From contig NZ_BSSQ01000027.1 of the NCBI RefSeq assembly GCF_030161375.1, forward strand, positions 1 through 47,707: a DNA stretch of 47,707 nt. The letters are read 5' to 3'. Origin of the DNA: Paenibacillus glycanilyticus (lineage in GTDB: Bacteria > Bacillota > Bacilli > Paenibacillales > Paenibacillaceae). The translations under genes and the position numbers were made by a program. Under the pieces are notes generated by a model that saw nothing but the letters and a program-made list of their open reading frames with translations, made no database searches and was not told the DNA's origin. Below, piece by piece: positions 7,987-16,136 of this stretch; position 1 is the first letter of the stretch; every line of letters starts with the position of its first letter.

Positions 7987-8848
7987 GGATTGCCTCCTCT
8001 GATATTGGGATATTACCTATTGTACCGCTAACTGGTAATATCGACCATATCAAGCTATCTTCCTGATAGCTGAGAAAACTAACCCTATACTGCTCTTGCA
8101 ACTTGCGAAATTTGGTTTCGAAAGCGTCTATTTTCTTCACATCCGCGACGGAATTAAGAAACGGCTTCCCATTCCCCGTGATCATGATATCTTTATCTTC
8201 GATTGGACTGTTAAGCTTTGTATAGGCAGAGAATAAATCGCATTTGGTTTCTGTGAGCACAACAGATAATTTGGCATACTCTTCAACCGCGAACTGATTA
8301 GATAGTTCAAGCTTTTCGAGGTTTTTCAGTTCAACTAGCGGTCCTAAAGATTGGTCGTCAACTTTAATATTAGTTAAGGTTAACTGCTTAAGTCGCTTTA
8401 ACTCTGACAATGGCTCTAATGTTTCAATAGTTAGCTTGGTCCAGATTCCACCAGACAACTCTAAGCTTTCAAGCACTGTTCCTGTTTTTATTAACTCTAT
8501 CGATCTCAGTTTTGAAAAATCGGAAATCACCAGTCGCCTTAGGTTGATATTCCTTTCCATGTTCCACAATTGAAATGCTTTGGTATTCCAAGCAAGCGAT
8601 AGGTTTTCGACTCTATCCAAGTTTTCAAATGGCGATAAATCCTCAACTCTAAATTCATAAAAGCTTAGAGAGCTCACATTAAAGTATTCAACAGCCTTTT
8701 CAAATTGTTTTTGATTAAATGAATAGAGGTTTAGATGTTCAATTGTTTTGGAATGGAGCAAATGAATGTTATTAGTTTCAGGCTTAATAATGAATTCATC
8801 TGTAATGATATCAACATCATTTAAATCATCTATTATCGTTCTTTGCAC
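7970..8848 (-). CDS. Leucine-rich-repeat protein
   Basis: A 292-residue protein without a signal peptide or membrane segment. Its middle (about 30-200) has short leucine-rich repeats of the form LxxLxLxx(N/S): IEHLNLYSF, VENLSLAW, LRRLVIS, LESLELSG, LKQLTLTN and LEKLELSN. The C-terminal ~90 residues are a separate charged domain with no known motif. LRR domains bind proteins, so an adaptor role is plausible. The start is GTG 8848, with only a weak GGGGGT upstream. It overlaps fabZ by 17 bases, so it is probably the first gene of the LRR-fabZ-creatininase-kinase group. Confidence 0.75.
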   Translation of the reverse strand: MQRTIIDDLNDVDIITDEFIIKPETNNIHLLHSKTIEHLNLYSFNQKQFEKAVEYFNVSSLSFYEFRVEDLSPFENLDRVENLSLAWNTKAFQLWNMERNINLRRLVISDFSKLRSIELIKTGTVLESLELSGGIWTKLTIETLEPLSELKRLKQLTLTNIKVDDQSLGPLVELKNLEKLELSNQFAVEEYAKLSVVLTETKCDLFSAYTKLNSPIEDKDIMITGNGKPFLNSVADVKKIDAFETKFRKLQEQYRVSFLSYQEDSLIWSILPVSGTIGNIPISEEAIRARYK

Positions 8849-8882
8849 CTAAAGACCCCCGTGTAAAATATCTTCTGCTAAC

Positions 8883-9878
8883 TCAATATTTATCAACAAC
8901 CGCGCCTAACACAGCCGCCTTCACGTATTTTTTCTCCTGTAGCATCTTCAAGCTGTCCGCTGTTCCTGTCACAACGACACCAATAACTCTTACATCATTC
9001 ACATCAGGCTTTTCCTTGTCTTTTCGTAAATAGTCATAAATCCGCTCATATTCCTGTTTATATTTCCGGTTGGAATGGAGCCCGACTTCCAAATTACTTA
9101 GAAACTTTTCTTCAGACGCATTCCCATTCTCCAAATTATTTGCGAAACCATAAACGTAGCGCTCTGAATCTGGTGATGGATTTATTACTTTACCATCAGG
9201 TGATTTATGAGCAAGATACTGTTGCATATTCGAGTAGGTATCTACCCAGTACCATACTGGATGGACCCCATTAGGCAACATAGCTTTAATTTGCTCAACG
9301 GTATAATTAGTGTCAAAGGAGATCCCTAACTCCACCAACTTTTGTCCATTCATATCATTAAGCTGTGGAAGTTCATTTAGATAATTGACGTATTTCACGT
9401 TTGGAAGGTAGAACGCCATTTCCCGTTCTCCGCTGTAAGGATTATAGGCGCGCATATAATCAAATCCTTCTACATTCATGCCTGGGTCCGAAACCGACAA
9501 GGGAGAATTATTGCTATAGCGAGAAAATGTTCCCCAAGAACTAAATTCATAATTCTCCTCATCCCCAATCACCGGTATGCCCTCTATCATTTTATACGTT
9601 CTGTACTCGAGCGTACCGCGAAGAAACCCGTAGTTAACCGTAGTACTATACAAATATTGATTGGGACCGCTGATCTCTTTTAGCATCTCAATATCGCGCT
9701 GTGACGTTTCCGAGCTTTTATACTGCAGCTGCAGATTAATAAACCAACCTATAACGAGAATAAAGAGTGTAATTCCAAAGGAGATACCCGCGTTTCTCCA
9801 AATCGTTCTTCGTCTTGCTTTTTTAACGAGGGTTGACAGTTTTTCACTCTCATCCATAATCGTTTCATTATCGTTCAT
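8883..9878 (-). CDS. Anti-sigma factor (Sigma_reg_N/Sigma_reg_C type)
   Basis: A 331-residue membrane protein. A short cytoplasmic N-terminus (1-28) would hold the sigma factor; one membrane segment follows (about 29-46), then an extracytoplasmic domain. The sequence fits the paired sigma-factor-regulator N- and C-terminal domains of Firmicute anti-sigma proteins. It follows an ECF sigma gene and overlaps its end by 11 bases, the normal sigma/anti-sigma arrangement. GGAGG with 8 bases of spacing selects ATG 9878 over the ATG at 9893. The signal it senses is unknown. Confidence 0.85.
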   Translation of the reverse strand: MNDNETIMDESEKLSTLVKKARRRTIWRNAGISFGITLFILVIGWFINLQLQYKSSETSQRDIEMLKEISGPNQYLYSTTVNYGFLRGTLEYRTYKMIEGIPVIGDEENYEFSSWGTFSRYSNNSPLSVSDPGMNVEGFDYMRAYNPYSGEREMAFYLPNVKYVNYLNELPQLNDMNGQKLVELGISFDTNYTVEQIKAMLPNGVHPVWYWVDTYSNMQQYLAHKSPDGKVINPSPDSERYVYGFANNLENGNASEEKFLSNLEVGLHSNRKYKQEYERIYDYLRKDKEKPDVNDVRVIGVVVTGTADSLKMLQEKKYVKAAVLGAVVDKY

Positions 9879-10362
9879 TGTATCTTCCTCCATAATTTCT
9901 TTGAAATTGCTTTCGAGCCCGATAAAGATATGTTTTTACCATTTCCTCACGAATACCTATTAGCTCTGCTATTTCACGGTAGCTGAAATCAAGCTCGTAT
10001 TTCAAAATAAGCAGCTGCTTAAAAATAGGGGTGAGTGATTCCATTACTAGCTCAATTTCTTCTCTTTGCTCTTTTTGCAGCAAGACATCCTCCGGAATTT
10101 CACTAGGGCCAAGAATATCGTCCTCAACTAAATACATGATTTTTTTTCGCTTGCGAAGCATATCAAAATACCGATTAAGAGCGACTCGGTATAACCAAGC
10201 TGTAAGCTTATCCGGTACGATGGAATCAAGATAAAGAAGTCCTTTGTATACCGTATCCTGTACAATATCTTCAGCGTCAGCTCGGCTTGCGCCCAAACGT
10301 ATTAAATATCTCTGGATATGCTTCATTCTATCCTGCAGCAAGCGCAACATCTGCTCGTCCAC
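9868..10362 (-). CDS. ECF-type RNA polymerase sigma factor
   Basis: A 164-residue extracytoplasmic-function sigma factor. Region 2 (about 10-75) includes ADAEDIVQDTVYKG, which binds core polymerase, and YRVALNRYFDMLR, which reads the -10 element. Region 4 (about 105-155) includes FSYREIAELIGIREEMVKTYLYRARK, the -35-binding helix-turn-helix. GGAGGGAGG (10369-10377) lies 6 bases before GTG 10362, making that codon the likely start; a TTG at 10368 would be too close. The anti-sigma gene overlaps its 3' end, so translation is probably coupled. Such genes usually control their own promoter. Confidence 0.93.
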   Translation of the reverse strand: MDEQMLRLLQDRMKHIQRYLIRLGASRADAEDIVQDTVYKGLLYLDSIVPDKLTAWLYRVALNRYFDMLRKRKKIMYLVEDDILGPSEIPEDVLLQKEQREEIELVMESLTPIFKQLLILKYELDFSYREIAELIGIREEMVKTYLYRARKQFQRNYGGRYNER

Positions 10363-10453
10363 TGTCAACCTCCCTCCAAGCTATACAACGTCTTGGTGAG
10401 TCATATGTATACAGGCATTCCAAAAAAAAGAGATTAGAAAGACAAATAAAATA

Positions 10454-10479
10454 GAGCAGTTACACAAAACGAACTGCTC
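10454..10479 (-). terminator. Stem-loop terminator after the DUF2809 gene
   Basis: GAGCAGTT (10454-10461) pairs with AACTGCTC (10472-10479) across a 10-base loop. On the minus strand it is followed by an AT-rich, U-containing stretch rather than a clean U run. It lies 16 bases after the DUF2809 stop. Confidence 0.65.
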
Positions 10480-10494
10480 CCGGATAAGCAAGGC

Positions 10495-10872
10495 TCATTG
10501 TTTAGTAATAAACCGATCCAACAAATAAGCCCCTGCAGCTCCCGCGCTATACCGGACCAAATCCACGTATAGAAATCCCTTCCCCAAGATTAGTCCGCCA
10601 ATCAGCGTGCTCCGGATGTCGTTGATCCAAGAGGCATGGTACAGCTGGCTGCATTCAATGGCAAAACAAAACCCAAGACTAAGCAGGAAGGTCTGCAGAA
10701 GAGACATCCTAACAAACAATGTGCGCATGCCGAAATAGATCATGGCCGCCCATAAGGCGTCTCCGAAATGCTCGGCTACAAAATTGGGGAGTATAGAGGC
10801 ATATTCTCTTGACCCGATCCCCAGCAGGATTGCTGCCAAGACCGCCATGGCATACAAAGCTCTAGCCTTCAT
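10495..10872 (-). CDS. DUF2809-family membrane protein
   Basis: A 125-residue integral membrane protein with about four hydrophobic segments (4-21, 33-50, 53-74 and 95-115). It has the family hallmarks GIGSREY near the end of helix 1 and the FVAEHFGDALWAAMIYFGMR block, plus a Glu-Cys-Ser-Gln-Leu-Tyr stretch resembling VanZ-like proteins. The function of DUF2809 is unknown. A longer frame starts at 10917, but AAGGGG upstream of ATG 10872 and the start of the first hydrophobic helix favour 10872. It appears to be a single-gene unit between two terminators. Confidence 0.8.
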   Translation of the reverse strand: MKARALYAMAVLAAILLGIGSREYASILPNFVAEHFGDALWAAMIYFGMRTLFVRMSLLQTFLLSLGFCFAIECSQLYHASWINDIRSTLIGGLILGKGFLYVDLVRYSAGAAGAYLLDRFITKQ

Positions 10873-10926
10873 CAAATCCCCTTCTCTCCGGCACCAAATA
10901 ATCACTAAGTATAGCAAACTCCATGC

Positions 10927-10965
10927 AAAAAAAGAGCACTCGACCGTTGCCTGGCCAAGTACTCT
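10927..10965 (-). terminator. Terminator of the epimerase-like gene
   Basis: On the minus strand AGAGTACTTGGCC (10965-10953) pairs with GGTCGAGTGCTCT (10945-10933), 13 pairs including three G-U, followed by a run of seven U. It lies 20 bases after the stop of the TIM-barrel gene. Confidence 0.85.
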
Positions 10966-10985
10966 CTACAAAACTTGCAGTCCCA

Positions 10986-11843
10986 TTAAAGGGATTGCCA
11001 TATTATTTTCAATTGGTTTAATCCCTGCTCTACGGCAAAGCGGCATGGCTCCAGACCTTCGAACTCAACGGAAATGTAGCCGTCATAACCAGATTGCTTC
11101 ACGATGCCGAGTACACGGCGCATGTCGATATCTCCGTGGCCAACGATTGCCCCGCGCAGATATTGGCCTTGGGAAGAACGGAACCAACCTTCTCCAAGCT
11201 GGCTTTCGGGAGAGCGGACATAAAAGTCTTTCACGTGCACCATAGCCGCATAGGAGATATTATTAGATACGCCTACAACCGGATTCTCATCCACGCAGAC
11301 GAAGTTGCCTACATCCAGCGTTGTTCTGAAATTATCCCGGTCCGTTGCGTGAATAAGCGCTTGAACGCGGTCGCTTGCTTGCAGGAAATAACCATGGTTT
11401 TCTACCGTAGTTGTAATCCCCTTGGTCGCCGCATAATCGGCGATCCGGCGACATGCCTCGGCTAGTCTAGGCAGCTCGCGGTTGAAGTTGCCGATGGACG
11501 TATCCGAGGATGAAGCCACGTCATGGCGCATCAGCTTAACGCCAAGAGCCGCCGCAATATCTACTTCGCGCATAACGCGCTCGATTTCCTGCTCGTATTC
11601 GGCGTCATTTTTCCCGGCAAAATTAGCACCGATCAAATAATTCGAAATCGCGATGCCCGCTTCATCCGCTTTGCGGCGAATCGCATCGATTAATTCCGGA
11701 TTTTCCGTCAAGTTAAAACCAAGAGGAACAATTTCAATATGCTCCCCGCCAATCTCGGCAATCGTACCGATTACATCAAGAATGTCCATGTCACCGGAAC
11801 TTAAGGCTTGATAATAGCTATAAGAACTAACTCCAAACTTCAT
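10986..11843 (-). CDS. Sugar phosphate isomerase/epimerase-like TIM-barrel protein
   Basis: A 285-residue member of the AP-endonuclease-2/xylose-isomerase-like TIM-barrel family. Typical metal-site strands are visible: VENHG (Glu), TTLDVGNF (Asp), MVHVKDF (His) and ISVEFEG (Glu). Members isomerise or epimerise sugars and sugar acids, or act on keto-sugars, using a divalent metal. The start is ATG 11843 with an AGGGAGA ribosome site 7-8 bases upstream. It lies 65 bases after the acyltransferase-like gene and ends at a strong terminator, so it may be the last gene of the minus-strand run beginning at 17645. The substrate cannot be read from sequence. Confidence 0.87.
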   Translation of the reverse strand: MKFGVSSYSYYQALSSGDMDILDVIGTIAEIGGEHIEIVPLGFNLTENPELIDAIRRKADEAGIAISNYLIGANFAGKNDAEYEQEIERVMREVDIAAALGVKLMRHDVASSSDTSIGNFNRELPRLAEACRRIADYAATKGITTTVENHGYFLQASDRVQALIHATDRDNFRTTLDVGNFVCVDENPVVGVSNNISYAAMVHVKDFYVRSPESQLGEGWFRSSQGQYLRGAIVGHGDIDMRRVLGIVKQSGYDGYISVEFEGLEPCRFAVEQGLNQLKIIWQSL

Positions 11844-11908
11844 CGCTGAATCTCCCTCCCGAATGTGACTGACTCATAAATGGAAATAACTATTAAATAA
11901 TAGCATGA

Positions 11909-12727
11909 TTAAATCATATCCGGTATATATACTCCGCATCCGCTCCCAAGTCGCCCGCCGGCGCTTAATAGAGCTTTGGCCGCTCGCTGCAAGTTTGTCT
12001 CTTCCCCGTAATGCTCCGGATTTGCCTCTAACCGGTTGAAGATTCTCCGTTCCGCTTCCCTGGATTGTTCATCCGACTCGTAAATATGGAATAACTGCTG
12101 GAACTTCATAATATTCGAATCGGCCTTCAACACCTGGCTCAGACCGGGGTATAGCAGCCAAGAATGGCAAACATAAACGGAAGGGATTCCCCTGAAAAAG
12201 TGGCGGGCCATTGAAATCGAACGAATCACTTCCTGCGGGGTTAGAGGTTCTCCTTCCGGTATGTGAACGTTCAGCACCAGCTGATGCTTTTCCACCAAAT
12301 AGTTGCCTACTTTCAAGCTCTCTCCGTCAAATGCCATAGGCTGAAACTGCATTCTTCCCAAGCGAAATAACCGGAGGCTGACATGTTCTTGCAGCCAGTT
12401 GTATTCTTCAATGCCATATTCGCCATAATCTCTGAAGCAGACTTCACTCCAGATCCGTATGTCCGAGAAAGTATCGAAATAAACGCGATCATCAATTCCC
12501 CGCATCCGGTATTCTTCATAAGCATCCACGGCAAATCTCGCAAAAAGATACAGCAGCTTCTGCCTGTATCCCGCTTCTCCCGTAACATGGCGGAAGAACG
12601 AATGGCGGTCCGTTCGAAAATGCTCCTTCCATCTCGCATATTCCTCTTCTTCCAGGCGGAAACCAAAGATGATCCGGCAAGCTTCCTCTCCTAATTGAAT
12701 CCCCTTGCAAAATTCAGATAAGCGCAT
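11909..12727 (-). CDS. Acyltransferase-like protein (NAT_N plus GNAT_C layout)
   Basis: A 272-residue cytoplasmic protein. The N-terminal half (1-130) matches the N-acyltransferase N-terminal family, rich in F, Y, R and E. The C-terminal half (about 130-262) has the GNAT-like pattern LNVHIPEGEPLTPQE, then VYVCHSWLLYPGL and SNIMKFQQLF, typical of the GNAT_C partner domain. These two-domain proteins are common in Paenibacillus and Clostridia next to sugar-utilisation genes, but their acceptor is unknown. A GTG at 12745 is possible; GGGGAG sits better for ATG 12727. It starts 51 bases after the response-regulator stop, so it may share that transcript. Confidence 0.72.
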   Translation of the reverse strand: MRLSEFCKGIQLGEEACRIIFGFRLEEEEYARWKEHFRTDRHSFFRHVTGEAGYRQKLLYLFARFAVDAYEEYRMRGIDDRVYFDTFSDIRIWSEVCFRDYGEYGIEEYNWLQEHVSLRLFRLGRMQFQPMAFDGESLKVGNYLVEKHQLVLNVHIPEGEPLTPQEVIRSISMARHFFRGIPSVYVCHSWLLYPGLSQVLKADSNIMKFQQLFHIYESDEQSREAERRIFNRLEANPEHYGEETNLQRAAKALLSAGGRLGSGCGVYIPDMI

Positions 12728-12778
12728 AGATTCACTACTCCCCACAACTTGATGCTATCCCCGTTTGTCCGCTACGCC

Positions 12779-14392
12779 TCATACGCTATTCTTAAACTCC
12801 TGCGGCGTCATCCCGTATTGCGTTTTAAATAACTTGATGAAATATTGCGGCTTCTGATAGCCGACTTCAAGCGCAACCTGACTAATCCTCAAATCCTTGT
12901 TCTTGAGCAGCTGGACAGCCTTCTCCATTCGCAAACGAAGCACGTAGTTCGAGAAATTTTCTCCCGCGTCCTGCTTGAATAAGTTCGACACATAGACGGG
13001 ATGCAGATTGACGTGATCGGCTACCGTTTGCAGCGTAATATCTTTCAGATTTTCTTGAATGAAATGGAGAATCCGTTCCATGAGATCCGATCGTATATGG
13101 TCCGAACGCCTGTCGCTGTAAGCCTTAATCTGAACATAGCTGGCAAAAGCCCATTCCTTGAGCGGCTCCACGCTCCAGCTCGAGTCCACTCTCAACATCT
13201 TCTCGATCTCTCTTCCGAACACTTCGAAGATCCGTTTGCCTTTCTTATGCAAATAATAGGAGTAAGCTTGCAACAAGGTAACGTATATCTCCACTCCGTA
13301 TTCACGGGCTCCGCTTCCTTCGCCGTCAAGCTCCTCGAAGATCCGGTTCAGCTTGCTCTCGAACGCCGTCCACTGCTCGAAATCGATAAGTTCCATAAAC
13401 GTCTGGGAACGATACAATTCCGCAAGCGGCTGAATATCGAATACCTCTTTCTGCTCCGTCGCATGAAAGAAGCTTTCCGTCTGATAACCGATATAGTCGG
13501 TATAAACGGATAATGCAGAGTGGTACATGGGCATGATGTCTTTCGGAATCGCTCCCCAGTTGCTTACTACGATGGAAACCTTCGACTTCAAATAAAGTTT
13601 AATTTGATGCTGCGAGAGTCTCGCCAAATCCTCAATCGTAGCCGAATTATTCTTGTCCGCTTGTTCCCCTTGATTGCTTTGAACGAGAAAAATCAAATAA
13701 TCATGCGAATCCTTGCAATACATCACGTTGAATTTGTTCGTGAACACTTCTTCTACGATGTTGAACATCGCATATTCCATTAACGAAAGACTATAAAGGT
13801 TCGTATTCGAATAATCCTCCTCCACCCGCATGCATAAGAGGATGGCATCCCTCTCAACCGAGAAGGGAAGCTCGTACAACTGGAGCTTGTCCTGCAGATC
13901 GGACGGAGGGTAGTTCTTGCCGGCTATTAAATCAAACAAGAACATCTCTCTTAATTTGGGCAAGCTTTCGCGGAACCGGTAGGCGAACTTCTGCTGATCC
14001 AGCAGCTCCTTTCCTTCTTCCGTAATTCTGGCAATGATATTGCGAAGCGTTAGCTCCAATTCCTCGTTGGATACCGGCTTGAGCAAATAATCGCATACCT
14101 GCTGCTGGAGTGCCTCTCTCGCATATTGAAATTCATCATAGCCGGTTATAATAACCGCCTTTGTGTTTTTCCACTTCTCATTGATCCGGGCAATTAATTC
14201 AAGTCCGCTCATTCCGTTCATATGAATATCCGTTACCACGATATCAACGGAACGGTAATTGAGCAGCTCCAGCGCTTCTTCGCCTGAATAAGCCTTGTAC
14301 ACGTTGGAGATCCCGAGCTCTTCCCACGGAAGCCCAATCGCCAGACTATCCACCAGATGCGTATGGTCGTCCACGATTAATATTTCGTACAT
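12779..14392 (-). CDS. YesN-type response regulator (receiver plus AraC HTH)
   Basis: A 537-residue response regulator. The N-terminal receiver domain (1-125) has the acidic pair at residues 8-9 (VDDH), phospho-acceptor Asp55 in VVTDIHMNG, and Lys in LLKPVSNEE. A long middle region (130-430) is typical of Paenibacillus YesN proteins. The C-terminal ~100 residues are an AraC DNA-binding domain with two HTH units and the YQKPQYFIKLFKTQYGMTPQEF signature. Only 2 bases separate it from the kinase gene upstream, so they are one operon. Such pairs normally activate sugar ABC importers and surface glycan enzymes; the giant gene at 17778-24188 is a plausible target. Confidence 0.95.
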   Translation of the reverse strand: MYEILIVDDHTHLVDSLAIGLPWEELGISNVYKAYSGEEALELLNYRSVDIVVTDIHMNGMSGLELIARINEKWKNTKAVIITGYDEFQYAREALQQQVCDYLLKPVSNEELELTLRNIIARITEEGKELLDQQKFAYRFRESLPKLREMFLFDLIAGKNYPPSDLQDKLQLYELPFSVERDAILLCMRVEEDYSNTNLYSLSLMEYAMFNIVEEVFTNKFNVMYCKDSHDYLIFLVQSNQGEQADKNNSATIEDLARLSQHQIKLYLKSKVSIVVSNWGAIPKDIMPMYHSALSVYTDYIGYQTESFFHATEQKEVFDIQPLAELYRSQTFMELIDFEQWTAFESKLNRIFEELDGEGSGAREYGVEIYVTLLQAYSYYLHKKGKRIFEVFGREIEKMLRVDSSWSVEPLKEWAFASYVQIKAYSDRRSDHIRSDLMERILHFIQENLKDITLQTVADHVNLHPVYVSNLFKQDAGENFSNYVLRLRMEKAVQLLKNKDLRISQVALEVGYQKPQYFIKLFKTQYGMTPQEFKNSV

Positions 14393-14394
14393 CC

Positions 14395-16101
14395 TTATTC
14401 CTCCTTGCCCATCCAGCTTAATTGCACGCGAAGCCCGCCTAATTCCGATCTGCCGAGCTGCAGACCCGAATCTCCGCCGTACATGAGCTTAAGACGTTGA
14501 TGCACGTTTTTCAGCCCGGATTCGATCTCTTCGTTAGCGGAATAAATCTTCTTCCGTATGGACTCCATCATCAAATAATCCACGCCGGTGCCCGTATCCT
14601 CAACCGCGACATGATTCATGCCGTCTTCCCTCCAGCAACGGATTTGAATCATTCCGTATTCGGACTGGTTGTTAAACGAATGAAGGATCACATTCTCAAC
14701 AAGCGGCTGTACAATTAACCTCGGCACTTCGAGATCCTCCATCTGAGGTTCAATCTCGATTTGAAATTCGAAATCGTCCCGCAGCATGTTATGGATCTCC
14801 AAATAGAAATGAATGAGATCCAGTTCCTCTCGCAGCCGAACCATCTTGCTTCCCGTTTTGGTCGTGTACCGGTAATACTTGCTTAGATTCATCGTCATCG
14901 AGATGGCCGCTTCTCGTTCGCTCAGTTCAATCATGCTCTTAATATAAGCCAGCGTGTTATATAAAAAATGCGGGTTGATTTGCGATTGCAGCTGCTTCAG
15001 CGTCGCATCCTTCGACCTAAGCTGCTCTTTGTACACGTCCACGATCAACTCTTCGATCTTTGAAGCCATTGAGTTGAATCTTTCGTACAGGAACCGGTAT
15101 TCGCCGTTGGGCTTGTCGGTCATCCGAACGGAATAGATGCCTTTCTCGATCAGATTCATGTTGCGGATCATCTTCCGGAACGGAATTTGAATATTGCGAT
15201 ACATCATAAAAGCCAGATACGCCCCCATAAACAACAGCATGCCGCTGATGACATAAAACATCGTCTGGTTCCGGCTGATCGGGGCCATGATATGGCTGAT
15301 TGGCACGTAGTCAACAAGATACCAGCCCAAGGATTCAAGCTTCTGATAATGCACCTGAAAGCTCGTTTTGTCCGACTTCAGCAGCATATAGCCGCTTTCC
15401 TTCGCGGGGTCAATCTCTTTCAGCTTGGGCAGGAACTCGTCAATCTGCTTCACGTTAACCGAATAATTATAAATAGGGTCCGAACCGGGATGATAGAGGA
15501 ACGGATCTCCGGAGCCGTTCGCTTTAAACTCGGACAAAGCGCTCCTTAGCGCGGCTACGCCGAATTTCAGCACCACCCGCATATGGGCTTCTCCCTGCTC
15601 CATAGTCTTCTCCGGATAAGACAATACTTCCATGAAGTATTCTTCGTCCGCATCCGAATAGTATTGCCAGAACGTATCCTGCGCGGGAAATTCTTTCGGC
15701 AGCGCATTTAAGCTGGAGCTGCTCTTGATAACGATTCCGGTCTTTGGATACAGAACCGCAATTACGGCTTTCCAATCCCCATATCCGGCAAGCCGGTTAA
15801 TCTCCTCCGAGACGGTCCGGTTGATTCTGTATTTAACCAACACGTCGTCAAGCAAATCGGGATAAGCCAAATTGCGCACATCCGTGCTTTCGTACAGCAT
15901 TTTCTTATACGTATCCAACCGGAAAAACAACTCATCCAATTGGTTGGCGAACGTCTCAATCTGATACCGCTTGACCTTAATAATCTCGTCCGTCAATACA
16001 TCCGTGCTTGTGCGGTTCGATACGGCAAACAGGAGCAAGATTGGAATCAGCAATATTAGCAAAGTAGCTATCAACTTGGTAAAAATGTTGAACCTGCTCA
16101 T
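14395..16101 (-). CDS. YesM-type sensor histidine kinase
   Basis: A 568-residue membrane kinase. One membrane helix lies at the N-terminus (about 7-27), an extracytoplasmic Cache-like sensor at 30-280, a second helix at ~280-302, then a HAMP linker, the His_kinase block SQINPHFLYNTL with His378, and an ATPase domain with VQPLVENVILHSF and the DTGTGVD glycine box. This is the YesM class seen with carbohydrate sensing. AGAGGA about 9 bases before ATG 16101 supports this start over the longer frame at 16122. It sits between the substrate-binding-like gene (36 bases upstream) and its response regulator, all on one transcript. Confidence 0.95.
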   Translation of the reverse strand: MSRFNIFTKLIATLLILLIPILLLFAVSNRTSTDVLTDEIIKVKRYQIETFANQLDELFFRLDTYKKMLYESTDVRNLAYPDLLDDVLVKYRINRTVSEEINRLAGYGDWKAVIAVLYPKTGIVIKSSSSLNALPKEFPAQDTFWQYYSDADEEYFMEVLSYPEKTMEQGEAHMRVVLKFGVAALRSALSEFKANGSGDPFLYHPGSDPIYNYSVNVKQIDEFLPKLKEIDPAKESGYMLLKSDKTSFQVHYQKLESLGWYLVDYVPISHIMAPISRNQTMFYVISGMLLFMGAYLAFMMYRNIQIPFRKMIRNMNLIEKGIYSVRMTDKPNGEYRFLYERFNSMASKIEELIVDVYKEQLRSKDATLKQLQSQINPHFLYNTLAYIKSMIELSEREAAISMTMNLSKYYRYTTKTGSKMVRLREELDLIHFYLEIHNMLRDDFEFQIEIEPQMEDLEVPRLIVQPLVENVILHSFNNQSEYGMIQIRCWREDGMNHVAVEDTGTGVDYLMMESIRKKIYSANEEIESGLKNVHQRLKLMYGGDSGLQLGRSELGGLRVQLSWMGKEE

Positions 16102-16136
16102 GATCAATCGTCCTCTCAGCATCGGGCTGAAACCTC

